From Desulfobacterales bacterium (lineage in GTDB: Bacteria > Desulfobacterota > DSM-4660 > Desulfatiglandales > Desulfatiglandaceae), in contig JAKLQB010000685.1 of assembly GCA_022013615.1 (NCBI GenBank), positions 1 to 8,934 of the forward strand: DNA of 8,934 nucleotides. The letters are read 5' to 3'. The notes beneath the pieces are model-generated. The model was not told where the DNA came from and did not search any database. It saw nothing but the letters and a program-made list of their open reading frames with translations. Positions 1 through 7,007 of the stretch are shown here, piece by piece. Numbering within the stretch: the first letter of the stretch is position 1; the number at the start of each line of letters is the position of its first letter. A program made the position numbers and the translations under genes.

Positions 1-1
1 C

Positions 2-238
2 ATATTTGACGCAGCAAAGGCTGGCTTCGACTTGCAGATCTCTGGCCACACGCACGGTGGCCAATTTTTTCCATGGAATATATTGGTCGGATTGGGCCAG
101 CCATTTGTGGCAGGTCTCGATAGGTATGAAAACACCCAAATTTATGTCAGCCGTGGCACCGGCTACTGGGGACCACCCATACGGGTGGGCTCGCCTTCAG
201 AAATTACTCTCATCAAATTGACCTCTCAACAGACCTAA
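2..238 (+). CDS. Metallophosphoesterase, C-terminal fragment (5' end outside window)
   Basis: This is the last 78 or so residues of a calcineurin-like metallophosphoesterase, open from the window edge to a TAA stop. The diagnostic element is the GHTHGGQ block at fragment residues 15-21. Its two histidines are the C-terminal metal ligands of the dinuclear centre in this superfamily. The following tail (QFFPWN, then a [15 protein letters not shown] stretch) resembles the end of YkuE/YaeI-type membrane-associated phosphoesterases, where an 'R-G-x-G' segment followed by 'P-x-R' and a final beta strand (EITLIKL) is usual. The N-terminal DxH and GNHD motifs lie outside the window, so activity and length cannot be judged. 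The substrate is unknown; YkuE-like members act on phospholipid head groups, but that is family knowledge only. The gene is not obviously linked to the transporter downstream, since 173 bases with a separate promoter lie between them. Confidence 0.85.
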   Translation: MFDAAKAGFDLQISGHTHGGQFFPWNILVGLGQPFVAGLDRYENTQIYVSRGTGYWGPPIRVGSPSEITLIKLTSQQT

Positions 239-288
239 CGGCGGTTTGGAAAAGACGCATCGCGATTGGGGTAGGGGTGATAGTTGAC

Positions 289-317
289 TTGACATGCAAT
301 CACAATTTTCCTACACT
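289..317 (+). promoter_or_regulatory. Predicted sigma70-type promoter for the Liv transport cassette
   Basis: A consensus -35 hexamer TTGACA (289-294) is followed after exactly 17 bases by TACACT (312-317), a four-of-six match to TATAAT that keeps the key TA...T positions. Transcription would start near 324, giving a leader of roughly 88 bases before the binding-protein ATG at 412. A small GAAAA/TTTTC inverted repeat (327-340, 4-nt centre) sits just downstream of the predicted start and could be an operator or chance. The gap contains no gene. Confidence 0.5.
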
Positions 318-411
318 CACTCATCGGAAAAGCGTTTTTCATCATTTATAAGGCGTATTCGGTTTTGTGTAAGCGGTAATTAACCATTATTCAGAAGAAG
401 GAGGTAAAGAA

Positions 412-1611
412 ATGAATTTCAAGCGAATCATGAAGTGTAGTGTGTTGGGCATCTTGGCTCTCTCTTTTTTGACAACGCCAATCATGGCTACAGATCCGAT
501 TAAGATCGGTATCTTGCAGGGATTGAGTGGCCCCTATGAGATATACGGAAAGGCTGAAGTTACTGGCTTTAAAATGGGCCTGGAATTTTTTACCAACGGA
601 ACCAATAAGATCATAGGAAGGGATGTGGAGCTAATCATTGAGGACACACAGCTCAAGGCTGCAAGGGCCAAAATGCTCCTCACCAAGCTGTACAGCGATG
701 ACAAGGTGGATCTGGCCATAGGGCCAACGAGTAGTGGAGTGGCCCTGGCTATTCTTCCGGTAGCCAGTGATTTCAAGAAGATCCTTATTGTAGAGCCCGC
801 GGTAGCCGATGCGATTACAGGGGCGCATTGGAATCGCTATATCTTTCGCACTGGCCGGAATTCAAGTCAAGATGCCATTTCCAATGCGGTGGCCGTAGCC
901 AAGCCGGGGGTCAGCATTACCTGCATCGGACAGGACTATGCCTTTGGCAGGGATGGAATCGCCGCCTATAAGAAGGCTGCTGAAAAACTTGGCGCAAAGG
1001 TTGTTCATGAGGAGTACTGCGATCCCAAGGGGACCGATTTCACTGCCCCGATCCAGCGGATCATTGAGGCCATGAAAGACAAGCCCAAGCCAAAGTATGT
1101 CTGGGTTATCTGGGCAGGAAAGGGGGGGCCGATGCCCCAGTTGATATCGGCCGGGCTTGATAAATACGGCATTGAGATCGCCAGCGGAGGAAATGTGCTT
1201 GCTGAGCTCAAGATGATGAAACCGCTGAAGGGGATGGAGGGGTCCATTTACTATTATTACGAGAACCCTGATAATTCAGTGAATGACTGGTTAGTAAAAG
1301 AGCATTATAAACGTTTTAATGAACCACCGGATTTCTTTACCTGCGGTGGTTTTGCTGCGGCCGGCGCAGTAGTGACTGCCATCCAAAAGGCCGGAAGCAC
1401 GGACACCGAGAAGCTTATCTCAGCCATGGAAGGGATGGAATTCATGACCCCCAAGGGAAAGATGAAGTTCCGGAAGGAGGACCATCAGGCCCTTCAGTCC
1501 ATGTACGCATTTAAGCTCGACGTGAAGCCTGACGTTGCATGGGCCATTCCCGTGCTTGTAAAGGAGTTGTCAATGGAGGAAACGGCTCCACCCATCATGA
1601 ACAAGAAATAA
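412..1611 (+). CDS. HAAT-family periplasmic substrate-binding protein (LivJ/LivK-type)
   Basis: This 399-residue protein is a type I periplasmic binding protein (Peripla_BP_6) that captures the ligand for the ABC importer encoded directly downstream. Residues 1-26 form a Sec signal peptide: basic start (K4, R5, K8), hydrophobic core to about residue 20, and probable cleavage after A26. There is no lipobox cysteine at that site, so a soluble periplasmic protein is expected. The mature chain opens with the family pattern IKIGILQGLSGPYEIYG. GPTSSG at 104-109 matches the segment that usually binds the ligand carboxylate or amino group, and DYAFGRDG at 175-182 matches the hinge and second-lobe motif. 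The start is supported by a strong Shine-Dalgarno, AGAAGGAGGT (396-405), six bases before ATG. The length is typical. Specificity is unresolved: family members bind Leu/Ile/Val, amides, urea or aromatic acids. The gene leads the cassette and has its own promoter; a hairpin after its stop may favour high expression relative to the membrane components. Confidence 0.92.
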   Translation: MNFKRIMKCSVLGILALSFLTTPIMATDPIKIGILQGLSGPYEIYGKAEVTGFKMGLEFFTNGTNKIIGRDVELIIEDTQLKAARAKMLLTKLYSDDKVDLAIGPTSSGVALAILPVASDFKKILIVEPAVADAITGAHWNRYIFRTGRNSSQDAISNAVAVAKPGVSITCIGQDYAFGRDGIAAYKKAAEKLGAKVVHEEYCDPKGTDFTAPIQRIIEAMKDKPKPKYVWVIWAGKGGPMPQLISAGLDKYGIEIASGGNVLAELKMMKPLKGMEGSIYYYYENPDNSVNDWLVKEHYKRFNEPPDFFTCGGFAAAGAVVTAIQKAGSTDTEKLISAMEGMEFMTPKGKMKFRKEDHQALQSMYAFKLDVKPDVAWAIPVLVKELSMEETAPPIMNKK

Positions 1612-1627
1612 AGGAGCCATCGTTACC

Positions 1628-1664
1628 GCAGACCCACTCAGACGGTCAGTCAGAGTGGGTCTGC
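1628..1664 (+). terminator. Intercistronic stem-loop after binding-protein gene (partial terminator or mRNA stabiliser)
   Basis: A perfect 12-bp stem pairs GCAGACCCACTC (1628-1639) with GAGTGGGTCTGC (1653-1664) around a 13-nt loop. The loop contains a further GAC/GTC pairing (1641-1643 with 1649-1651). Only a short TTT follows the stem, so it lacks the U-tract of an efficient intrinsic terminator. Its place between a highly needed binding-protein gene and its transporter genes matches known cases where a stem protects the upstream mRNA from 3' exonucleases or lets only part of transcription continue. That role is inferred. Confidence 0.7.
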
Positions 1665-1727
1665 GTTTGAAGGAATTATTCCAACTACTATTCTGGGGCA
1701 GGTTTTAGAAGCTCCCATCTTCCAACC

Positions 1728-2504
1728 ATGACTAAAAAACATCCATTCCCCGCCATAGAGACCAAAGATCTAACCATCCGTTTCGGGGGACACGTGGCCG
1801 TAGACCATGTGAACCTCCGGATCGATTCGTTTTTCCTGAAGTCCATTATCGGTCCGAACGGGGCAGGCAAGACTACCCTTTTTAATCTGATGACCGGCCA
1901 ATACCAGCCATCAGAGGGAAGAGTTTTACTGAAGGGGAAGGACATTACTAAACTTGGGGTTGCAGCGAGGACTCGCCTGGGAATGGGCCGTTCCTTTCAG
2001 CTCACTAATATCTTTCCCCTGCTGAGTGTTTTAGAGAACGTAAGGGTTGCAATCCAGGCACGCAAGGGCCTGGGTTTGAACTTCTGGAGAAACTATCTGC
2101 ATTTTTCCGAGCTTGAAGATGAAGCCTATCACATCCTCAAGAGGGTCCTTCTGGAGGAGCAGTGGGCAAAAGCGGCCATCAATCTGACTCACGGGGAGCA
2201 GAGAAAGCTGGAAATTGCCATCCTGCTCTCCCTTGACCCGGAGATTCTGTTCTTAGATGAACCCACTGCAGGCATGTCTCAGGAGGAGGTTCCGGCCATC
2301 TTGGAGATTCTACAGGGAATCAAGGATGCAAGAGATCGGACTATGCTCCTGGTGGAGCATAAGATGGGCCTGATCATGTCCCTTTCCGACACCATTGCAG
2401 TCCTGCAGGATGGAAGGCTGATCGCTGATGGCGAGCCTGAAGAGATATATAAAAGCGAGGCGGTCCAGGCCGCATACTTGGGTGGGGGCGTGAAGAGTGA
2501 GTGA
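1728..2504 (+). CDS. livG: Branched-chain amino acid-type ABC transporter ATPase LivG
   Basis: One of two cytoplasmic ATPases that drive import through LivH/LivM; 258 residues, normal for LivG. Visible motifs in order: Walker A GPNGAGKTT (42-50), Q-loop glutamine Q91 in GRSFQLTNIFP, signature LTHGEQ (153-158), Walker B ILFLDEP (173-179) with catalytic E178, and the switch histidine H211 in LLVEHKMGLIM. The GRSFQ...IFP segment, the HGEQRKLEIA signature and the AYLGG C-terminus are hallmarks that separate LivG from LivF. The ATG at 1728 is the only plausible start: reading back in frame reaches a stop at 1668 without another ATG or GTG. No strong Shine-Dalgarno precedes it (the nearest purine run, AGAAG, is about 16 bases upstream), which may limit translation. 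The end overlaps livF by 8 bases, implying coupled translation. Confidence 0.95.
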   Translation: MTKKHPFPAIETKDLTIRFGGHVAVDHVNLRIDSFFLKSIIGPNGAGKTTLFNLMTGQYQPSEGRVLLKGKDITKLGVAARTRLGMGRSFQLTNIFPLLSVLENVRVAIQARKGLGLNFWRNYLHFSELEDEAYHILKRVLLEEQWAKAAINLTHGEQRKLEIAILLSLDPEILFLDEPTAGMSQEEVPAILEILQGIKDARDRTMLLVEHKMGLIMSLSDTIAVLQDGRLIADGEPEEIYKSEAVQAAYLGGGVKSE

Positions 2505-3219
2505 ACCCATTTTAAAGGTTGAAGACGTCCACGCTTTCATTGGTCAGCACCACATACTGCAGGGCGTCACTTTTGATGCAAAGGCCGATGCAGTGACGGT
2601 ACTAATTGGCCGAAACGGGGCAGGAAAGAGTACTGTTATCAGGACGGTTATGGGACTCCTCCCCTCATCCAAAGGAAAAATCGTTTATAAAGGGAGCGAA
2701 ATTCATAAGAAAAAGCCCTACGAAATTGCCCGTATGGGGATCGGCTTTGTCCCGGAAGACATGGGGATTTTTACCGGTCTTACGGTCGAGGAAAACATGC
2801 GTGTGGCAATGCTTCACGATGACGAGAATACGGCCCAAAGACTTGAGAGGACTTTGGACATGTTTGCCGATCTCAGGAAGTTTTGGAAGAGGGAGGCCGG
2901 AAATCTCAGCGGCGGGCAAAAACAGATGCTCTCCATTGCCAGGGCCATTGTGAATGATACCTCACTTCTCCTCATCGATGAACCCTCAAAGGGTCTGGCG
3001 CCTATCATAATTGAATCTGTTATAGGAGTAATAAACCAAATAAAGACAAACTGTGTGGTGATCCTGGTTGAGCAGAACTTCCATATGGCAAGTTCAGTGG
3101 GAGATCGTTTCCACATCCTCGACGACGGAGTTGTCATCCACAGCGGGTTGATGGAGGAGCTGGTTGTGGATGAGGATTTAAAAAGCCATTATCTCGGGAT
3201 TTCCAAGGAGAGTGGTTGA
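2497..3219 (+). CDS. livF: Branched-chain amino acid-type ABC transporter ATPase LivF
   Basis: Second ATPase of the importer, 240 residues, pairing with LivG on the cytoplasmic face of LivH/LivM. Motifs: Walker A GRNGAGKST (38-46), signature LSGGQ (137-141), Walker B LLLIDEP (157-163) with E162. Two family-specific features identify it as LivF. Glutamate E87 in FVPEDMGIF stands where most ABC ATPases have the Q-loop glutamine. VEQNF (192-196) carries Q193 at the usual switch-histidine site. These are normal LivF traits, not damage. Translation starts at a GTG embedded in the end of livG (GTGAGTGA around 2497-2504), so the two ATPases are almost certainly translationally coupled and made in similar amounts. 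A start further in would lose the first beta strand (ILKVEDVHAF), so GTG is preferred. The C-terminal HYLGI is typical of the family. Confidence 0.95.
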   Translation: MSEPILKVEDVHAFIGQHHILQGVTFDAKADAVTVLIGRNGAGKSTVIRTVMGLLPSSKGKIVYKGSEIHKKKPYEIARMGIGFVPEDMGIFTGLTVEENMRVAMLHDDENTAQRLERTLDMFADLRKFWKREAGNLSGGQKQMLSIARAIVNDTSLLLIDEPSKGLAPIIIESVIGVINQIKTNCVVILVEQNFHMASSVGDRFHILDDGVVIHSGLMEELVVDEDLKSHYLGISKESG

Positions 3220-3248
3220 GGAAGAATATTAACCAGAGGTAACCTTTA

Positions 3249-4238
3249 ATGTCAGAGACTACATTCAGAGGATGGGGCCGTGGGATAGCCGTATTTGGGA
3301 CGGTTGCCATTTTTCTCTTTCCCCTCATGGGTATGCCTGCCAAGACATATCTCACTCTGACCATCGCCGGCCTTGCCATGGGCATGCTCCTTTTCCTGGT
3401 GGCCTCTGGGGTGAGCATTATATTCGGTCTGATGGATGTCCTGAACTTTGCCCACGGGGCCCTGTTTGCCTGGGGTGCCTATGTGGGTTTCAGCACCTTC
3501 AAAGTCCTGATGAATTGGGTGGAAGCGGATTCGGTCTTTCAGAATTTCGCAGTTTTTTTTATTGCAATTATTGCCGCCATAGTGGTGGTGGGCCTTATCG
3601 GGATATTACTTGAAACAATAATCGTACGTCGGGTGTACGGCAGTCATCTTTTTCAGATCCTTATCACCTTTGGTGCGACTATTGTACTGGTCGAGCTTAT
3701 TCGTGTTTTTTGGGGGCCTAACGACGAGGTAATGACCGTGCCACTGACATTCCGCGGTAACTGGGATGTCATGGATGTCATAGTTGACAGATATCGGATA
3801 ATTTGCATCGTAATTGGTCTCACGTTGTATGGTATTATCCAACTCATCCTCAAGAAGACCAAATTAGGGACAATTGTCAGGGCCGGCGTGGAAAACCGGG
3901 AGATGGTCCAGGCCATGGGGCATAATATTTTTCTGCTTTTTACCGGTGTCTTTGCTGCCGGCGCAGGGTTGGCAGCCTTAGGAGGACTGGCAATGGCCAT
4001 ATTCAGCCTTCAGGTATACCCGGACATGGGCTCCACCTATCTCCTTTTCGCCTTTATTGTGGTCATCATAGGGGGGCTCGGGAGCGTAACCGGTTCCTTA
4101 GTGGGGGCTTTAATTGTGGGGCTCTCCTATAACTACGTGGCCTACCTGGTGCCCTGGGCCGCGGCTGGCGCCAATATCATCATAATGATCATTATCCTTC
4201 TGGTGCGGCCCAGGGGTCTCTTCCCGGTAGGGAAGTAA
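3249..4238 (+). CDS. livH: Branched-chain amino acid-type ABC transporter permease LivH
   Basis: Integral inner-membrane permease, 329 residues, forming the transport channel with LivM. Hydrophobic segments are visible at about residues 13-28, 34-60, 100-120, 135-153, 183-201, 228-252, 264-280 and 285-318. The conserved block FGLMDVLNFAHGALFAWGAY (59-78) is the LivH/LivM family signature. The cytoplasmic coupling loop that docks to the ATPases is seen at about 207-227 (GTIVRAGVENREMVQAMGHNI). IGGLGSVTGSLVGA (274-287) and the PRGLF tail (321-325) are also characteristic. The N-terminal tail, with several charged residues before the first helix, is somewhat longer than in the E. coli protein. 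The ATG at 3249 follows AGAGGT (3235-3240) at a good distance, 29 bases after livF. Co-transcription with the flanking genes is expected. Confidence 0.94.
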   Translation: MSETTFRGWGRGIAVFGTVAIFLFPLMGMPAKTYLTLTIAGLAMGMLLFLVASGVSIIFGLMDVLNFAHGALFAWGAYVGFSTFKVLMNWVEADSVFQNFAVFFIAIIAAIVVVGLIGILLETIIVRRVYGSHLFQILITFGATIVLVELIRVFWGPNDEVMTVPLTFRGNWDVMDVIVDRYRIICIVIGLTLYGIIQLILKKTKLGTIVRAGVENREMVQAMGHNIFLLFTGVFAAGAGLAALGGLAMAIFSLQVYPDMGSTYLLFAFIVVIIGGLGSVTGSLVGALIVGLSYNYVAYLVPWAAAGANIIIMIIILLVRPRGLFPVGK

Positions 4239-4249
4239 AGAGGTAGGGT

Positions 4250-5335
4250 ATGGCAGGTGAGACGCCGGTTCAGATTTTCCATTTAGAGGAAAGAAAAAGC
4301 AGATTCAGGAGCGCCGGTTTTTTGATCAATACCGGAGTTCTTCTCCTTTTCCTCTCTGTGCCACTTCTATTCCCATCGTTTAAGACAGTCGATCTCGCCG
4401 TGAAGATCATGATCTTCGGTGTTCTCGTGGCCAGCTTTGATATCCTGCTCGGATACACGGGGATTCTCTCCTTCGGACACGGGATGTTTTTCGGCTTGGG
4501 AGCCTATTGCGTGGCCCTGGTTATGGGAAAGTATGGGGACCCTTCCTACCTCAATTTCATCTTTGGGATGGTCGTGGCAACGATCATCGCTTCGGCACTG
4601 GCCATGTTCATTAGTTTTCTATCCCTCCGAGTCAAGGCCATCTTCTTCGCCATGATTACTTTAGCCATTGCTGAGTTGGCCATTGTCTTAGCCACCAAAC
4701 TGAGCGGATTTACGGGCGGAGAAGATGGAATAAGCGTGAGCATGCCCGGAATATTTGCAATATCGTTCAGCATGGGTGACTTCATGGGCTTCGAGGTTAC
4801 AGGGAGGATCGTAACCTACTATTTTCTTTTTCTGTCCTGCCTTGGCCTATTTGTCCTGATGCTCCGCTTTACCCATTCCCCTTTGGGTCATGTTCTGCAG
4901 GCGATTCGAGACAACGTTCAGAGGGCGGAGGCACTCGGCTACAAAACATTCATCTTCCAGTGCATTTCAATCACCTTTGGTTGCGTGGTGGCTACTGTTA
5001 CAGGAGGTTTATATGCCGTATGGGTGGGATACGTTAACCCCGAGTCCTGCCTGGGTGTGACGACCATTATGATGGATGTGCTTCTTATGGTTATCATTGG
5101 CGGGATGGGAACACTTTACGGCGGGTTTGTTGGTGCGGCATTTGTGCTGATTGCCCAGACGTTCTTGCCCGACCTCCAGGATGCCGCAAATAGCCTGTTC
5201 CCTCATGCTCCTTTTCTGCATAATATACTTGAACGATGGCTCCTCATCTTTGGGATACTTTTCATTTTGGTAGTCATCTTCTTCCCAAAGGGTGTTATGG
5301 GCTCGGTTCGTGAGTTCATTGGTAGACGGAAATGA
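4250..5335 (+). CDS. livM: Branched-chain amino acid-type ABC transporter permease LivM
   Basis: Second inner-membrane permease of the importer, 361 residues. It has a polar cytoplasmic N-terminus of about 22 residues followed by multiple hydrophobic helices. The signature block GYTGILSFGHGMFFGLGAY lies at 68-86, GGEDGI at 156-161 is the LivM hallmark (LivH lacks it), and the ATPase-docking loop GHVLQAIRDNVQRAEALGY is at 213-231. IIGGMGTLYGGFVGA (282-296) and the final IFFPKGVMG are typical too. It starts 11 bases after livH, with AAGAGGT (4238-4244) as Shine-Dalgarno overlapping the livH stop, so translation is probably coupled. It closes the cassette: the order here is binding protein, G, F, H, M, with the ATPases before the permeases, unlike the K-H-M-G-F order of E. 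coli. No convincing intrinsic terminator follows. Confidence 0.95.
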   Translation: MAGETPVQIFHLEERKSRFRSAGFLINTGVLLLFLSVPLLFPSFKTVDLAVKIMIFGVLVASFDILLGYTGILSFGHGMFFGLGAYCVALVMGKYGDPSYLNFIFGMVVATIIASALAMFISFLSLRVKAIFFAMITLAIAELAIVLATKLSGFTGGEDGISVSMPGIFAISFSMGDFMGFEVTGRIVTYYFLFLSCLGLFVLMLRFTHSPLGHVLQAIRDNVQRAEALGYKTFIFQCISITFGCVVATVTGGLYAVWVGYVNPESCLGVTTIMMDVLLMVIIGGMGTLYGGFVGAAFVLIAQTFLPDLQDAANSLFPHAPFLHNILERWLLIFGILFILVVIFFPKGVMGSVREFIGRRK

Positions 5336-5400
5336 GGGCTGTTGAAAAAATAGTATGGCGTGAGCGAGGCGGTTTACACCCTTAGGATAAAACCTGTGTT

Positions 5401-5428
5401 GAACGGTTCACCGTTCACGGTTCTCTCC
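5401..5428. repeat. Degenerate 7-bp tandem repeat array (4 units), including an 18-bp hyphenated palindrome
   Basis: Read in sevens the stretch is GAACGGT, TCACCGT, TCACGGT, TCTCCGA: four units sharing most positions. Its first part also forms a hyphenated palindrome, TGAACGGT-TC-ACCGTTCA (5400-5417), with perfect 8-bp arms. It could be a protein-binding site or simply follow from the repeat, whose unit and complement are similar (ACGGT/ACCGT). Confidence 0.6.
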
Positions 5429-5607
5429 GAGTCTTAGGTCCTACGAGTCCCGCTCAAAAGCGGCATTGAAGCGCTCTAACTAACTGTTAATAAAAGGATG
5501 AGGCGTTAAAAGGGGTTAAGCTTATGCCTCACCCAATGCGTAAAAAATACTAATCTACGTCCCGCCTCAGTCGGGATGAATAAATTTGGTAACAGTAGAC
5601 TATAACC

Positions 5608-5628
5608 TTTGAACCTTGAACCCTGAAC
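5608..5628. repeat. Degenerate 7-bp tandem repeat array (3 units)
   Basis: Three consecutive heptamers, TTTGAAC, CTTGAAC and CCTGAAC, fit YYTGAAC. On the opposite strand they share a GTTCA core with the array at 5401-5428, so the two arrays are related in inverted orientation about 180 bases apart. The array ends 34 bases before the hydrolase start codon. Confidence 0.6.
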
Positions 5629-5661
5629 TGATCACTTTAAGTAAAGACACGGAGGGGTATA

Positions 5662-6516
5662 ATGACTGAACCGATAATGAAAAGGGCCATGGGAGACGGG
5701 ATAGAAATCCAGCTTGCCCAATGGGAAGGGGAGGAAAAGGCCATCTTGTGCATCCACGGCATCACGGCCAATAGTAGATGCTGGGATGTGATTGCCGACG
5801 CACTGAGCCCGTCTCACACGGTTCTGGCCATGGACCTCCGTGGAAGAGGCCTTTCGGGGGCCCCTTCCACGGGCTATTCCATGGAACATCACAGCCGGGA
5901 TATCTTAGCCGTTTTGGATGATTTAGGGCTGGAGCGGGTTGTGCTCATGGGTCATTCTTTAGGCGCCTTTATATCATTGATCTTTGGAGCCAAACATCCT
6001 GAGCGGGTTGACCGCATCATCTTGGTGGATGGAGGAGGGAAACTTTCAGAAGATCAACTGGTCAAGGTGTTTGCCGGGATCAAGCCATCCCTGGACCGTT
6101 TGGGGAAAGTGTTGCCCTCATTTGAGGCATATCTGGACCTTATGAAAGAGGCCCCGTTCCTCAAGAATTGGTCTCAGGCATTGGAGACCTATTACCAGTA
6201 TGAAGTAGAAGAGGTTTCGGGGGGGGTACGCACAAGGATCAATCCTGTCCATATTGAGGAGGAGCGCATCAATCTGGGCAAGGTCGATATATCCCAGTTT
6301 TACGGAGAGATCTCTTGTCCGGTGCTGATCCTGAGAGCTACAGAAGGGATGTTGGCCCGGGATGACGTCCTCCTCCCGGAAGATGTGACGGAAAGGATGG
6401 TGCGGGAGATCGCCAATGTCAGGCGTGTTGATGTGGACGGCACCAATCATTACTCCATTGTTTTTCAACCCAATGAGGAGAGAGATCGAGCCATCCGGGA
6501 ATTCTTAAGGGAATAG
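5662..6516 (+). CDS. Alpha/beta-hydrolase fold enzyme
   Basis: A 284-residue cytoplasmic alpha/beta hydrolase with no signal peptide. Motifs in order: oxyanion-hole HG at 32-33 in LCIHGITANSRCW, DLRGRGLS (58-65), nucleophile elbow GHSLGA with Ser99 (97-102), and the catalytic His263 in DGTNHYSIV. The acid of the triad is not settled: D123 (after the strand IILVD) and E228/D234 (after LILRATEG) are candidates. The cap region, about residues 130-210, is helical and charged. Overall form resembles the esterase, haloalkane dehalogenase and C-C hydrolase group, and the substrate cannot be told from sequence. The start is backed by GGAGGGG (5651-5657) a few bases before ATG. It is separated from the transporter cassette by a 326-base gap but lies on the same strand, and the OsmC gene begins about 80 bases after its stop, so these two may be co-transcribed. 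Confidence 0.9.
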   Translation: MTEPIMKRAMGDGIEIQLAQWEGEEKAILCIHGITANSRCWDVIADALSPSHTVLAMDLRGRGLSGAPSTGYSMEHHSRDILAVLDDLGLERVVLMGHSLGAFISLIFGAKHPERVDRIILVDGGGKLSEDQLVKVFAGIKPSLDRLGKVLPSFEAYLDLMKEAPFLKNWSQALETYYQYEVEEVSGGVRTRINPVHIEEERINLGKVDISQFYGEISCPVLILRATEGMLARDDVLLPEDVTERMVREIANVRRVDVDGTNHYSIVFQPNEERDRAIREFLRE

Positions 6517-6581
6517 GAACTGCTATACAGAGGGATGCAACATCGGCGAAAATATTGACCAGTGACAATGAATTAAGGGAA

Positions 6582-6588
6582 GAAAGGA
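6582..6588 (+). promoter_or_regulatory. Shine-Dalgarno that decides the OsmC start
   Basis: GAAAGGA lies 9 bases before the ATG at 6598 but only 3 bases before an in-frame GTG at 6592. The spacing favours the ATG, making the protein 132 rather than 134 residues. Confidence 0.6.
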
Positions 6589-6597
6589 CATGTGGTT

Positions 6598-6996
6598 ATG
6601 AAAAGATCGCTTGTTGAAGTGAGCTGTCCTGATGGCAAGAAGATTGATGCAAAGATCGGAGAATTTACGATCAATACTGATCAGGCAGTAGCGAATGGGG
6701 GTGATGAATCGGCGCCAGAACCATTTCAGTTGTTCTTAGCATCGATTGCGACATGTGCGGGTATTTATGCGCTGAGCTTTTGCCAGAGCCGCAATATCCG
6801 CCCGGATGGAATGTCATTGAGCATGGAATGTGAATGGGACGATGATAAAAAGAGGTATCCAAAAATGTCCATCAATTTGAGATTGCCAGAGGGGTTTGAC
6901 GAAAAGTATCGGAAGGCTGTTATCCGGTCCATGGATCTCTGCTCAGTAAAGAAACATATGATGGACCCGCCGGAATTTGAAATAACTACGTCGTAA
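6598..6996 (+). CDS. OsmC-family protein
   Basis: A 132-residue OsmC/Ohr-superfamily protein. Members are small dimeric cytoplasmic proteins, several of which reduce organic hydroperoxides using a pair of cysteines. Both expected cysteines are present: Cys53 in LFLASIATCAGIYAL, at the start of the long central helix, and Cys115 in SMDLCSVKKHM, the usual 'C-P-V' site with Ser in place of Pro. The segment SAPEPFQLFLAS (about 38-49) matches the family pattern in which a conserved acidic residue and Pro precede the first cysteine helix. The N-terminus is a short beta hairpin, as in the YhfA-like branch. Peroxidase activity is possible but not proven, since many family members in anaerobes have unknown roles. 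The gene follows the hydrolase on the same strand and converges with the cupin gene, whose stop lies 11 bases away on the other strand. An alternative GTG start two codons upstream is less well placed relative to the ribosome-binding site. Confidence 0.85.
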   Translation: MKRSLVEVSCPDGKKIDAKIGEFTINTDQAVANGGDESAPEPFQLFLASIATCAGIYALSFCQSRNIRPDGMSLSMECEWDDDKKRYPKMSINLRLPEGFDEKYRKAVIRSMDLCSVKKHMMDPPEFEITTS

Positions 6997-7007
6997 TTGA
7001 GATTCCT

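Larger units (their letters stand above)
5336..5661. other. Gene-free intergenic region with small repeats and stem-loops
   Basis: No credible coding sequence was found in these 326 bases. Directly after the livM stop, GGGCTGTTGAAAAAA (5336-5350) resembles the ends of insertion elements or their remnants that are frequent in bacterial intergenic DNA, but no matching opposite end was found. Two degenerate 7-bp tandem repeat arrays (5401-5428 and 5608-5628) are listed separately. Small stems: CCGCT-CAAA-AGCGG at 5450-5463, and TCCCG/CGGGA at 5560-5576 with a 7-nt loop. Neither is followed by a U-tract. The region must separate the transporter unit from the hydrolase and presumably contains the latter's promoter, which I could not place (TATAAC at 5601-5606 has no good -35 partner). 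Confidence 0.6.

Noticed and set aside
2606..2953. Overlapping open frame within livF on the same strand
   Set aside because: It is a different frame of a gene with intact ABC motifs, and its translation shows no domain.
5560..5576. TCCCG/CGGGA stem-loop as the terminator of the transporter cassette
   Set aside because: Only 5 bp, a 7-nt loop, no U-tract, and more than 220 bases after the livM stop.
5601..5606. TATAAC as the -10 box of a hydrolase promoter
   Set aside because: No acceptable -35 hexamer was found 16-18 bases upstream.
5401..5628. Heptamer arrays as a CRISPR array
   Set aside because: The units are 7 bp, degenerate and without spacers, and there are no cas genes in the window.
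6592..6597. GTG start two codons upstream for the OsmC-family gene
   Set aside because: It would sit only 3 bases after the GAAAGGA ribosome-binding site; the ATG at 6598 is better spaced.
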